From contig JAJEDJ010000045.1 in the NCBI GenBank assembly GCA_022821545.1, positions 1-64,000 on the forward strand: a stretch of 64,000 bases of DNA. Reading direction: 5' to 3'. The position numbers and the translations under genes were made by a program. Each line of letters starts with the position of its first letter. The first letter of the stretch is position 1. A model generated the notes under the pieces. It was not told where the DNA came from. It worked only from the letters and a program-made list of their open reading frames with translations, and made no database searches. Shown here one piece after another: positions 46,205-55,507 of this stretch. This DNA comes from Caldilineaceae bacterium (GTDB lineage: Bacteria > Chloroflexota > Anaerolineae > Caldilineales > Caldilineaceae).

Positions 46205-48060
46205 TGAGGGAACAACGCCTTATGGCTGAACGCACAGAAGAAAGACGGGAACGCTACCAGATGTCGGGTTGGGATCTCACCAGACTTGTGCCGGCCGATC
46301 CCGAAGCAAACGGGGCCGGGACGATCGCCCCTTCCTCGGTTGCCGTCGAAGAAATGCTGGCGCAGGTTGAAGAGAGCGTCGCCGCGTTTGAGACGCTGCG
46401 CGACGAGCTCTCCGCGAAGATGGAGCCGGCAAAGCTGATCGGCGCCATGCAACAGTACGAAGATATCAGCACGCAAGTCTACCGGCTCCTTGCATACGGC
46501 AGCCTCTGGTTTTCGTCGGATACTCAATCCCCCGACGCGCTCACCTACACCAACCGCATGAATCAACTTTATGCGGAAATAGAGAATCGAATGCTCTTTT
46601 TCAGCCTCTGGTGGAAGGGGCTGGACGATGAAGAGGCCGAAGCCTTGCTGCCGGATGCCGATACCAACGCCGACTTTCGGCACTTTCTCAAGGATATGCG
46701 TCTCTCCAAGCCGTACATTCTGGAAGAAAGTTCAGAGCGCATTATCAATCTGAAGAACACGAATGGCTCCAGCGCGCTCACAACCATCTACTCGATGCTG
46801 ACGAACAGGCTTGAGTTTGAGCTGGAGGTGGACGGCGAGTTGAAACAGATGACCCGCGAAGAGGTGATGGCGCATGCCTACTCAGCAGATCCCGAAATGC
46901 GCGCCGCCGCCTACCAGTCCCTTTACAGTGTGTACAAGGAAGAGGCGCCTATTCTGGCGCAAATCTATATCAACCTGGTGCGAGACTGGTATAACGAGAA
47001 CGTCACCCTGCGCAGCTACAATTCCCCCATCGCCGTACGCAATCTGAACAACGACATCCCCTACGAAGCCGTCCGGGCACTGTTGGAGGTCGCCCGCCGC
47101 AACGCCCCTCTATTCCAGCGTTATTTCACGCTCAAGGCCAAGTGGCTGGGGATGGACAAGCTGCGCCGCTACGACATTTACGCGCCTCTGATGGAGTCAT
47201 CGCGTGACATTCCCTATGACGATGCGGTCGACCTTGTCCTGGACACCTTTACTCGCTTCGATCTTGATTTCGCCGGCAAGGCCCGGCGCGTCTTCGACGA
47301 TAAACACGTCGACAGCGAGGTGCGAAAGGGAAAGCGGGCCGGCGCCTTTTGCGCCACCGTAATGCCGAGCATCACCCCCTACGTCCTGCTGAACTATACC
47401 AACAAGGTGCGTGACGTCGCCACCATCGCCCACGAACTGGGCCATGCCGTCCACAGCATGATGGCCGAGGACCACTCTATTCTGACCCAGCACTCCTCTC
47501 TTCCGCTGGCGGAAACCGCGTCTGTTTTCGCCGAAATGGTCATGAACGAACAGTTACTGGAAGAGGAAAAGGATCCACTGGTGCGGCGCGAGATCCTCGC
47601 TGCCAGCGTGGACGACATCTACGCCACCGTGATGCGTCAGGCATTCTTTACGATTTTCGAAGAGGCCGCGCATCAGGCCATCCAGGAGAACGCCTCCCCC
47701 CAGGAGTTGGACCGTCTCTATTTTGAAAACCTGCGGGAACAGTTCGGCGACAGCGTTGAGCTTTCCGACGAATTCCAATATGAGTGGGTCAGCATTCCAC
47801 ACATCTACCAAGTGCCCTTCTACTGCTATGCCTACAGTTTCGGGCAGCTGCTCGTGCTCTCCCTCTTCCGGCGCTACCAGCAGGAGGGCGACGCCTTCAA
47901 GCCGGGCTATCTCAAAATGCTGGCGCGCGGCGGCTCGGCGCGGCCGCAGGAGATTCTTGAAGAGGCCGGCATCGACATGACCGATCCGGACTTCTGGCAG
48001 GCAGGCTTCGACGTTATTCGGGACATGATAGACGAGCTGGAGGCGATGACGGCTTCCTGA
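46201..48060 (+). CDS. pepF: Oligoendopeptidase F (M3 metallopeptidase)
   Basis: A 619-residue zinc peptidase that cleaves oligopeptides in the cytosol. The HExxH zinc motif is in [14 protein letters not shown], with the M3 downstream glutamate region [18 protein letters not shown]. The start overlaps the acnA stop (ATGATG at 46201; also ATG 46222 with GAGGGA upstream is possible). Coupling to aconitase is unusual and may reflect only compact gene packing. It has the usual N-terminal helical domain ([16 protein letters not shown]). A hairpin terminator lies 66 bp after the stop. Confidence 0.93.
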
Positions 48061-48065
48061 AATAG

Positions 48066-48089
48066 CCGGTGTCGAATCCGGTGTCGAAT
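48066..48089. repeat. 12-bp tandem duplication
   Basis: CCGGTGTCGAAT occurs twice exactly, at 48066-48077 and 48078-48089, starting 6 bp after the pepF stop. Confidence 0.85.
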
Positions 48090-48125
48090 CCGGGACTGTT
48101 CGGCGGAAGTTACATGAAAAACATG

Positions 48126-48154
48126 GAGGCGCCCTCAAAGCTTGAGGGCGCCTC
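48126..48154. terminator. Strong hairpin terminator between pepF and rel
   Basis: GAGGCGCCCTCAA (48126-48138) pairs perfectly with TTGAGGGCGCCTC (48142-48154) around AGC. It lies in the convergent gap and could terminate both genes, although a T tract is weak on either strand. Confidence 0.7.
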
Positions 48155-48239
48155 TGGCTTCTCTTCCACTCTCTTGCTGAATCCAAATGGGTGTTACGTC
48201 GGACTACTCTCTCCTCACTCCTCTTCACTCACTCCTCGC

Positions 48240-50531
48240 CTACCCGACCAATCGTCGAACCTCCAGCACATTGGCCAGACGCTCAATCCGAGTCATGATG
48301 CGTGTCAGCTGCGAAATGTTCGAAAGCTCGAGCGTAGCGTTGATCAGAGCCATGTTGTTCTTCATCCCTGTCACAGCGTCAGCCGAACGCATGTTGATCT
48401 TCTCATCGGCTACAAGTCCGGTCACGTCCCGCAGCAGACCGGCGCGATCATAGGCCTTGACTTGTATGCTGACCGGGTACATCTCTTCGCTCTTGGCCCC
48501 CCACTGCACTTCAACCAGCCGGGCGTGGTCCGCACGTTGGATCAGGGAGGCGATATTGGGGCAGTTGGTCTTGTGGATTGAGACGCCGCGCCCTTTGGTC
48601 ACGTAACCAACGATCGGGTCGCCGGGCACCGGGTTGCAGCAGCGCGCCGGATGCGCGAGTACGCCGTCCAGGCCCGCGACCTGCACGCCGTCGATCGAGA
48701 CGGTACGGTGCGGCGACTGTTTGACAAGCTGTTCCGGCTCTTCTTCTTCGCTCTGCTGGCTCCGCTCGTATTCGATCACCCGTTGGGCGATCGTCTGGCT
48801 CGTCACGTCGCCGTAGCCGATGGCAGCCAGAAAGTCGTCCAGCTCCTCGAAACCGCAGATGCGGGCGACAAGCTCGTAAGGCTGGTCAACGCTTAGCCGC
48901 TTCAATTCCTTTTCCAGAATCTGGCGGCCCTGGGCGATGTTCTCTTCCCTGGCCTGTTTGCGGAACCAGGTGCGGATCTTTCCGCGCGCACGCGTCGTCG
49001 CGACGTAACCCATATTGGGGTTGATCCAGTCCCGGCTGGGTCCGCCCCGTTTGGCCGAAATCACCTCTACCTGGTCTCCGTTATGCAGCTGGAAGTCCAG
49101 GGACACCAGCCGGCCATTGACCTTCGCGCCGCGGCAACGGTGGCCCAGCTCCGTGTGAACACGGTAGGCGAAGTCGATCGGCGTCGAGCTGTGCGGCAGG
49201 TCGATTACGTCCCCGCGCGGCGTAAAGACGTAGACCCGGTCCTGGAACACGTCCGTCTTCATCCCGCTGACGAACTCCTGCGCATCGGTTACGTCCTGCC
49301 GCCACTCCATCAACTGGCGAATCCAGGCGATCTTATTGTCCAGATACTGGTTGGCCTGCCTGCCTTCCTTGTAGCGCCAGTGCGCGGCGATACCGAACTC
49401 TGCTACCTGGTGCATCTCACGCGTCCGGATCTGCACCTCCATCGGCTTGCCGTTCGAGCCGACCACGGCTGTGTGCAGACTGCGGTACATGTTGTCCTTC
49501 GGGCTGGCAATGTAGTCGTCAAATTCGCCGGGGATCGGCCGCCAGTAGCTGTGGACAACGCCCAGTGTGGCGTAGCAGTCAGCAACCGATTCGACGATAA
49601 TTCTGAAGCCGTGAATGTCGTAAATCTGGTCGAAAGGCACTTCTTTGCGCCGCATCTTTCGATAGATGCCGTAGATATGTTTGGGGCGCCCGTCGATCTC
49701 CGCCTCTATGCCCGCCTCGCTAAGCGCCTTCGCCAGTGTATCCCGCGTCTCATCCATCCAGCTGACCCGCTCGGCGCGCTTCTGGTCCATCGCCCGCGAC
49801 AGGTTGCGATAGGTCACAGGCTCAAGATAGCGAAAACTGAGGTCCTCCAGCTCCCACTTGATCTGCCAAATCCCCAGTCGATTCGCGAGCGGGGCAAAGA
49901 TCTCCAGCGTCTCGCGGGCAATGCGGCGGCGCTTGTGTTCCGGGTGGCCCTCCAATGTCCGCATGTTATGGACACGATCGGCCAGCTTGATCAGTACCAC
50001 CCGGATGTCCTCGACCATGGCCAGGAACATCTTTCGCAGGCTTTCGGCCTTCTCATCGGCGACGCTGTGACGCATTTTGCTCAACTCTTTAATGCGGTTG
50101 AGCTTCGTTACACCGTCCACCAACTCGGCTATCTCCAGGTTAAAGTTCTCTTTCAGATAGTCGATTGTGTAGACGGAGTCCTCGACCACGTCGTGCAGCA
50201 GCCCCGCCGCCAGCGTGTCCGCGTCCAGGTGCAGATCCGCCAGAATACTGGTTACGTCGATCGGGTGCAGGATGTAGGGCTCGCCCGTCATGCGCGTCTG
50301 TTCGCGATGGGCGTCGCTGGCGACCAGGTAGGCGCGCAGAACCGACAGCTTTTCATCGGCGCTGAAATAGTCGGGCAGCTTCCGGTACAACTCTTCAATC
50401 GCTTTAACTTCGTGCAGGTTCAGGAGCGGCTGAAGGAACAGCTTGTCGCCGCTAACAGGGGGTATGGCCTCAAGAGGAATGCTGCGCAGAAGCGGACTAT
50501 CCGTAGGAAGCCCGTTATTCTCTGAAGTCAT
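48240..50531 (-). CDS. rel: Bifunctional (p)ppGpp synthetase/hydrolase
   Basis: A 763-residue RelA/SpoT-family enzyme of the stringent response. The N-terminal hydrolase has the HD motif LLHDVVEDS and KLADRVHNMRTL. The synthetase domain shows SPKDNMYRSLHTAV and EVQIRTREMHQVAEFGIAAHW. A TGS domain follows (VFTPRGDVIDLPHSSTPIDF), and the last 80 residues are an ACT domain. Both active centres appear intact, so it should make and destroy the alarmone. A long leader with an extended -10 promoter lies upstream. It is followed by the terminator hairpin. Confidence 0.96.
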   Translation of the reverse strand: MTSENNGLPTDSPLLRSIPLEAIPPVSGDKLFLQPLLNLHEVKAIEELYRKLPDYFSADEKLSVLRAYLVASDAHREQTRMTGEPYILHPIDVTSILADLHLDADTLAAGLLHDVVEDSVYTIDYLKENFNLEIAELVDGVTKLNRIKELSKMRHSVADEKAESLRKMFLAMVEDIRVVLIKLADRVHNMRTLEGHPEHKRRRIARETLEIFAPLANRLGIWQIKWELEDLSFRYLEPVTYRNLSRAMDQKRAERVSWMDETRDTLAKALSEAGIEAEIDGRPKHIYGIYRKMRRKEVPFDQIYDIHGFRIIVESVADCYATLGVVHSYWRPIPGEFDDYIASPKDNMYRSLHTAVVGSNGKPMEVQIRTREMHQVAEFGIAAHWRYKEGRQANQYLDNKIAWIRQLMEWRQDVTDAQEFVSGMKTDVFQDRVYVFTPRGDVIDLPHSSTPIDFAYRVHTELGHRCRGAKVNGRLVSLDFQLHNGDQVEVISAKRGGPSRDWINPNMGYVATTRARGKIRTWFRKQAREENIAQGRQILEKELKRLSVDQPYELVARICGFEELDDFLAAIGYGDVTSQTIAQRVIEYERSQQSEEEEPEQLVKQSPHRTVSIDGVQVAGLDGVLAHPARCCNPVPGDPIVGYVTKGRGVSIHKTNCPNIASLIQRADHARLVEVQWGAKSEEMYPVSIQVKAYDRAGLLRDVTGLVADEKINMRSADAVTGMKNNMALINATLELSNISQLTRIMTRIERLANVLEVRRLVG

Positions 50532-50677
50532 AAGATCTGGCTAGTCGCTGTGGTCCGCAGCGGTGAGGTTCGGCGCCAGTTTAGTGCCAGCCATTGCTAG
50601 CTCTTTTCGTTACATCCTTTCACATGCTGAACTGCGTAGGCGTCTGATCTAATGGCATCCTACCGGATTCAACCCAC

Positions 50678-50707
50678 ATTATAGCAAGGAATGGGTATGT
50701 GTCGCAA
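50678..50707 (-). promoter_or_regulatory. Promoter of rel
   Basis: On the minus strand TTGCGA (50707-50702), an 18-bp spacer and a perfect TATAAT (50683-50678) preceded by TGC form an extended -10 promoter, giving a leader of about 140 bases before the rel start at 50531. Confidence 0.65.
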
Positions 50708-50905
50708 CGCCGCCGAATTGAGACCACTCTTGGCGCTTCCAGAGTTCGTTTGTGACCGATTTCTGGAAATTACACTGGCGAATTCGCTTGGGGACCCCCA
50801 TTGAGACCGCTTCTGGGTACCCGCCACCACTCAATCTCGAAATGATACGAACGCTGTTCAATTTTCCTACGAATGGTCTATGGTGCGACGCGCAGCGTGA
50901 GAACG

Positions 50906-50937
50906 GCGGTTGGCGGCCGCCGGCGGCCGCCAACCGC
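50906..50937. other. Perfect 32-bp palindrome after miaA
   Basis: GCGGTTGGCGGCCGCC and its exact reverse complement meet at 50921/50922. It lies 38 bp beyond the miaA stop and could be a terminator hairpin for that operon, although only a weak T-rich tail follows. Confidence 0.6.
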
Positions 50938-50975
50938 AAGGTCCGCGAGCGCGATAGAGGTCCCTTCTGCACGTC

Positions 50976-51956
50976 TCAGAGGGTCGGTCCAACACCGTAC
51001 TTGCTGTTCCGATGCAAAAAACCTTCCGTCAGCTTTCGTATGGCAGGCTGGGGCGCTTCGGAAACATCGAACCAGTGGATGTCGGAGATCCGCCGAAACC
51101 ACGTGTACTGGTGGCGGACGAAGCGGTGCGTTTCAATCTGTATGCGTTCAACTGCTGCCTGCAGCGAGATCTCCCCGCGCAGGTGGGCGGCGATCTCCCG
51201 GTATCCCAGGCTGGAAAGGGCCGGCAGGTCAGGCGAATAGCCCGCCGCCAGCAGCGACGCCATCTCCTCTACCAGGCCGGCCTCCACCATTTCGTGAACG
51301 CGCCGGTCGATGCGTTCGTGCAGAAGGGGGCGCGGCAGGTCCAGGCCGATCTTCAGAATCCGGTAGGGCGGCGGCGCGGCCGCTTCCAGCTCGCTCTTTC
51401 GGCGGCCGGTCGTCTGCACAATCTCCAGCGCTCGGATGACCCGGCGCAGATTGTTCGGGTGGATCTGCGCGGCCGCTTCGGGATCCAGTGCCTGCAGCCG
51501 GAAGTGCAGGGCCGCGCGTCCGTTTTCCTGCGCGAAACGTTCCAACTCGCTCCGCAGCGCCGGATTGGGCGCGACCTCCGGGATCTGCAGCCCCTCAATC
51601 ACGGCTTGCAGATACAGAGCCGAACCGCCTACGAGAAAGGGCACGCGCCCCCGCAGGTGGATGCAGTCAATGACGCTGAAGGCCAACTGTTGATAGGTCG
51701 CCAGTGCCATCTGCTTGTCAGGCGGCTGGATGTCGACAAGGTGATGAGGAACCTGCGACTGCTCCACTGCGCTCGGCTTGGCGGTGCCGATGTCCATGCC
51801 GAAGTAGATCTGCCGGCTGTCGGCGCCAACGATTTCGCCGTCAAAGCGCGCCGCAAGGTCGAGGCTGAGAGAGGTCTTGCCGACAGCCGTCGGTCCCAGG
51901 ATTACGACCAGCGGCGGCGCTATCGTCTCAGACCCCTGCTCATCCGGTGACGGCAT
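50976..51956 (-). CDS. miaA: tRNA dimethylallyltransferase
   Basis: A 326-residue enzyme that adds a dimethylallyl group to A37 of tRNAs reading UNN codons. The P-loop GPTAVGKTSL, the DSRQIYFGMDIGTAKP motif, the PHHLVDI and LVGGSALYLQAVI segments, and FVRHQYTWFR near the C-terminus are diagnostic. The start at ATG 51956 (MPSPDE) overlaps the end of yraN by 17 bp; a longer frame (to 52295) runs against yraN and is not used. It lies in the minus-strand run SPFH gene, yraN, miaA. Confidence 0.95.
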   Translation of the reverse strand: MPSPDEQGSETIAPPLVVILGPTAVGKTSLSLDLAARFDGEIVGADSRQIYFGMDIGTAKPSAVEQSQVPHHLVDIQPPDKQMALATYQQLAFSVIDCIHLRGRVPFLVGGSALYLQAVIEGLQIPEVAPNPALRSELERFAQENGRAALHFRLQALDPEAAAQIHPNNLRRVIRALEIVQTTGRRKSELEAAAPPPYRILKIGLDLPRPLLHERIDRRVHEMVEAGLVEEMASLLAAGYSPDLPALSSLGYREIAAHLRGEISLQAAVERIQIETHRFVRHQYTWFRRISDIHWFDVSEAPQPAIRKLTEGFLHRNSKYGVGPTL

Positions 51957-52338
51957 GGCGGATATGCTCCACGCTGATGAGCTTGCCGGACCTGTCCATC
52001 TGCACTGCCACCGCGTCAATGCGCCAGGGACCCGGCCATTTTGACTGCTGCACGTAAATCGTCGCCAGTTGGCGCAGTTTCGCCTGTTTTCTGTGCGTAA
52101 AGGACTGCCGGGCCGACCCGTAGCCGTGACCCCGCCGGGTGCGCACCTCGACCACGACCAACCAGCGCGAGTCAGGCGCGCCCCGGTTGAAGTCCGGGGC
52201 GCGTTCCTCCGCGATGATGTCCAGTTCGCCGGCCCGGCAACGCCAGTTGCGTTCCACGATGCGCAGGCCGGCCTCCTGCAGGGCGCATACGGCAATCAGT
52301 TCGCCCCGTGTACCCAGAGATCGACGCCCATCCTGCAC
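51940..52338 (-). CDS. YraN/UPF0102 nuclease-like protein
   Basis: A 132-residue protein of the UPF0102 family, restriction-endonuclease-like fold, often near ribosomal or RNase HII genes. Family motifs are [27 protein letters not shown] and VVVEVRTR (the E-x-K-like active-site strand, here Val-Glu-Val-Arg). Its biochemical role is not established. Its last 17 bp overlap miaA. The start at 52338 leads directly into the usual RRSLGTRGE segment. It follows the SPFH gene after a 25-bp gap. Confidence 0.9.
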   Translation of the reverse strand: MQDGRRSLGTRGELIAVCALQEAGLRIVERNWRCRAGELDIIAEERAPDFNRGAPDSRWLVVVEVRTRRGHGYGSARQSFTHRKQAKLRQLATIYVQQSKWPGPWRIDAVAVQMDRSGKLISVEHIRHAVTG

Positions 52339-52363
52339 GCAGCCTTACTCCTTTTCAGCCGCG

Positions 52364-53536
52364 CTAATTGGGCGTCGTGTCAACTGTCGGCACGATGCCG
52401 GGACCCGGTAGCACCAGCGTCGGCGTCACACCTTCAGGCGTAAAGATCACCTTGTCGGTGTTCCTGAGCGCGCTCGCGTTGGCCTGCGCGATCAGCAGCT
52501 GCACATATTCCGGCCGTCCCGCGTACAGAGTGGCCAGGGCGGTCTCGACCGCGATCTGCGCCTTTGCTTGTTCTTCCGCGGCGACAGCCAGCGCCTCCGC
52601 GATCTCAATGTCCCGCTGCGCGGCCAGCAACTCATTCTGTTTCTGCGCTTCAATGACCGCCCTCTCCGCTTCGACGCGGGCCAGCTCGTTCGCGCGCTCG
52701 GCTTCGATCACGGCCTTCTGCGCGGCCACCTTCTGTTCCTCCAGCTGGGCCAGGGCCGTCTGCTGGCGGGCCTGCTCCTGGATCCGGCTCTGCTCGATGC
52801 GGATTTCACCCTCCTGGCGCGCCTGCTCGGCGTCGGCCTGGGCATCGGCCCGCAGCTTGTCCTGCGCCGCCTTCTCCGTCTCCAGACGGCTCTGCACGAT
52901 GGCGTCCAGCGCAGACTGCACCGCCCCCGACAGGATCACGTCCGGCACCACAAGGTTTTCCACCCGGAGACCGAAATTCGCCGCCCGTTCGTTCAGTTCA
53001 TCGTCAATGCACTGGCGCAAAACATCTCTGGCCGTGCCGACCACGTTGTCGTCAAAGGTGCGGTCACCGACACATACCTTCATCGCCTGGCGCGCCTGGT
53101 CCTGCATGCGGGTCCGGGCCAGGTCATCCTGCAGATAGATGCCCCGGTACTGTGCCCACAGCGCCTGGAGCGTGTCCCTCTGGACGATGTTCGGGCGGAA
53201 TATATCGCCGCTGACCATCAGGCCGATCCGCTGCTTGTCCTTTGTGATAATCTCTTCGTCCGATACGTTGAAGGGTATAGCTTGGCTGGAGACGCGCACG
53301 ATCTGGACAAAGAGGCCGACGTCCGTATAGACGCCCGGACCAACTACGTTCTTTATCTTCCCGCCCTGGAACTGAACACCCACCTCCTGTTCGTCTACGC
53401 GCTCGAAGGCGTAGAAAAAATTGCGGGCAAAGAGCATCAGAAAGAGGATTACGACGACGATTACAATCACCATGACAAAAGGTGACCCGCTTGGTATCCT
53501 TCTGGGGACTCTGGGGACATTACCTAAACTGTTCAC
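52364..53536 (-). CDS. SPFH/Band 7 membrane protein with coiled coil
   Basis: A 390-residue prohibitin/stomatin-type protein. One N-terminal helix (residues 20-42, [15 protein letters not shown]) anchors it. The SPFH domain, about residues 45-225 ([15 protein letters not shown] and [11 protein letters not shown]), follows. A long Ala/Glu/Gln-rich coiled coil occupies about 225-335, as in family members that form rings or scaffolds. The C-tail is short and Pro/Thr-rich, with [12 protein letters not shown]. No NfeD-like gene is adjacent. The start MNSLGNVP has a purine-rich region before it. Confidence 0.88.
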   Translation of the reverse strand: MNSLGNVPRVPRRIPSGSPFVMVIVIVVVILFLMLFARNFFYAFERVDEQEVGVQFQGGKIKNVVGPGVYTDVGLFVQIVRVSSQAIPFNVSDEEIITKDKQRIGLMVSGDIFRPNIVQRDTLQALWAQYRGIYLQDDLARTRMQDQARQAMKVCVGDRTFDDNVVGTARDVLRQCIDDELNERAANFGLRVENLVVPDVILSGAVQSALDAIVQSRLETEKAAQDKLRADAQADAEQARQEGEIRIEQSRIQEQARQQTALAQLEEQKVAAQKAVIEAERANELARVEAERAVIEAQKQNELLAAQRDIEIAEALAVAAEEQAKAQIAVETALATLYAGRPEYVQLLIAQANASALRNTDKVIFTPEGVTPTLVLPGPGIVPTVDTTPN

Positions 53537-53892
53537 TTTCTTCTCCTTTCTAGGGAAATCTCGGCGCGCTCCTGAATGGAGCGGCCGCCCATCACAGGCG
53601 TTTCGTTACTGGCTATACCTTACCATACTTTAGCCCTCTCTCCCTTTTGATTGTTGACATCACCCGGACAATATCCAGATAAAGCGAGGCAATTATCTGT
53701 CAGCCGGGCCCCCGAACCCAGCCTGTCCCGCCTGCAAGTCGCTCGTCAGCCCTCCGGTGTGTTCCATATGGTCGTCTGATTTGACACTGGGCCGACTCCT
53801 GGATTACTATGGACGCCAACAACTGAATCGAGCCTTTTGGCACGGTTTCACGCATTCGGTCCAACTACAGATTAGTCCGCTGAAATCATGCC
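53537..53892. other. Divergent gap upstream of the SAM riboswitch
   Basis: Carries the plus-strand riboswitch promoter (53781-53810, listed separately). On the left, the region before the SPFH gene contains TATACC/TATGGT-like AT-rich sequence that may hold its own promoter. No gene is seen. Confidence 0.5.
53781..53810 (+). promoter_or_regulatory. Promoter of the riboswitch-CGS unit
   Basis: TTGACA (53781-53786), an 18-bp spacer and TACTAT (53805-53810) lie 80 bp before the riboswitch. Transcription would start near 53817. Confidence 0.65.
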
Positions 53893-54024
53893 AAGACTCT
53901 TATCAAGAGAGGTGGAGGGGCCGGCCCTGTGAAGCCTCGGCAACCGGCGCTGCTGGAGTCAGATCCCGCAGCGCGGCAGGTGCCAATTCCGGCGGTGTGG
54001 ATACACCGGCAGATGAGATGCTCT
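53893..54024 (+). ncRNA. SAM-I (S-box) riboswitch
   Basis: The conserved S-box sequence is clear: CTCTTATCAAGAGAGGTGGA at 53897, then GAGGGGCCGGCCC, GTGAAGCCTCGGCAACC (consensus GAUGAAACCCGGCAACC-like), GGTGCCAATTCCGGC and AGATGAG at 54011. It binds S-adenosylmethionine and turns off the gene downstream when SAM is plentiful. It precedes a terminator hairpin and a transsulfuration enzyme gene. Confidence 0.95.
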
Positions 54025-54038
54025 GGACGACTTGCCGC

Positions 54039-54077
54039 AGCCCTCTTCCGTGTATCCGCACGAAGAGGGCTCTTTTG
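54039..54077 (+). terminator. Riboswitch-controlled terminator
   Basis: AGCCCTCTTC and GAAGAGGGCT form the stem (54039-54071, one bulged base), followed by CTTTTGTT. It sits 15 bp after the S-box, and 67 bp before the coding start, as the expression platform. Confidence 0.9.
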
Positions 54078-54143
54078 TTCCCAGACCGGCCCAAAGGGCG
54101 GCGGCGTTTTTGACAAGGTGAACTGCGTAGCGAAGGAGACAAC

Positions 54144-55439
54144 ATGGCCACACCAGGTACGACCATATCCCAGAACGCCGGCACGGTAACCGGTTCCGAC
54201 GGCCTGTCGGGAACGGCTGCCTCCGATGGGCAAGGCCCTGAGGAGAAGACGCCCGGACTCTCCAGCCAGACGCAAGCCGTCCACGCTGGCGAAAAGCGCT
54301 ACATTTCCCACGACAGTCTGACGGTGCCCATCGTTCAGACAAGTACCTATACGTTCGAGGACACTGCCAGCCTGATCAGCTACATGGAAGAGCACATGTT
54401 CTGGGATGTACCGGAACGAGAGGAGTACGGACGCTACGGCAACCCAACCGTACGCGCTGCCGAGGCAAAACTGGCCGCGCTCGACGCCGCCGAAGACGCC
54501 CTTCTGCTCTCGAGCGGCATGGCGGCCATCACCACCACTCTATTCATTCTTCTCAGTCAGGGCGACCACTTCGTCATGACTGAAGACTGCTACCGCCGCA
54601 CGCGCGGCTTCTGCAACACGTTCCTTACCCGCTACGGCATCACCTGTACTACCGTCGCCCCCGGCGACTACGACGCCATCGAGGCCGCCATCCGGCCCGA
54701 GACGAAGCTGATCTTCTCTGAATCTCCTACCAATCCCTTTCTGCGCTGCGTGGACTACGCCCGCCTCGTAGAAATCGCCCGTCGGCATGGCCTGCGCACC
54801 ATCATCGACACCACCTTCGCCACGCCCTGCAACGTCCGCCCCCTGGAGTACGGCATTGATCTCGCGATCCACAGCGTGACCAAGTATCTGGCCGGCCACA
54901 ACGACCTGCTCGCCGGCTGTGTCACCGGAAGCTTCGACATCACCACCGCCCTGCGCCAGTCCCAGGGCATTTTGGGCGCCGTCGTCGACCCCCATTGCGC
55001 CTATCTGATCCTTCGCGGTCTCAAAACACTTGGACTGCGCATGCGCCAGCACAACGAGAGCGCCTTTCGTATCGCCCGTTACCTGGAAGACCATCCGAAG
55101 ATTCGCCGCGTCTGGTATCCCGGCCTCGAGAGCCATCCCGATCACGAAGTCGCCAAGTGTACAATGACAGGATTCGGCGGCGTCATCAGCTTTGAGGTCG
55201 AGGCCGACGGACCGACGACAAGCCGTTTCATCGATGCCTGCCGCATCCCCCGCATCGGCCCAAGCCTCGGCGGCGTCGAGAGCCTCATCGAGCAGCCGGG
55301 GATCGTAAGCTACTTCGACACCGCGCCCGAAGACCGGCGGGCACTGGGCATCTCCGACGAGCTTGTGCGCCTGAGCGTTGGCATCGAGGACACCGACGAT
55401 CTGCTGGCGGACTTCGAACAGGCGTTGGCCTGCATGTAA
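54144..55439 (+). CDS. metB: Cystathionine gamma-synthase-type transsulfuration enzyme
   Basis: A 431-residue PLP enzyme of the Cys/Met metabolism family. The PLP lysine is K247 in [12 protein letters not shown]. Other signatures are [12 protein letters not shown] and [13 protein letters not shown], and the C-terminal [13 protein letters not shown]. Sequence and the SAM riboswitch ahead suggest methionine synthesis from an activated homoserine ester with cysteine; an O-acetylhomoserine sulfhydrylase or methionine gamma-lyase role cannot be fully excluded. The first 40 residues are Ser/Thr/Gly-rich and variable, longer than usual. GAAGGAG precedes ATG 54144. Confidence 0.88.
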   Translation: MATPGTTISQNAGTVTGSDGLSGTAASDGQGPEEKTPGLSSQTQAVHAGEKRYISHDSLTVPIVQTSTYTFEDTASLISYMEEHMFWDVPEREEYGRYGNPTVRAAEAKLAALDAAEDALLLSSGMAAITTTLFILLSQGDHFVMTEDCYRRTRGFCNTFLTRYGITCTTVAPGDYDAIEAAIRPETKLIFSESPTNPFLRCVDYARLVEIARRHGLRTIIDTTFATPCNVRPLEYGIDLAIHSVTKYLAGHNDLLAGCVTGSFDITTALRQSQGILGAVVDPHCAYLILRGLKTLGLRMRQHNESAFRIARYLEDHPKIRRVWYPGLESHPDHEVAKCTMTGFGGVISFEVEADGPTTSRFIDACRIPRIGPSLGGVESLIEQPGIVSYFDTAPEDRRALGISDELVRLSVGIEDTDDLLADFEQALACM

Positions 55440-55507
55440 GCTCTCAGATCCTGGCAATCGGGCTGGCCCACATAGCGGCCCCCGTCATTCTGGGAGGCGG
55501 CAGTCTG

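Noticed and set aside
49083..50525. 480-codon plus-strand ORF antisense to rel
   Set aside because: All Rel motifs lie on the minus strand; the plus frame begins inside the gene without signals.
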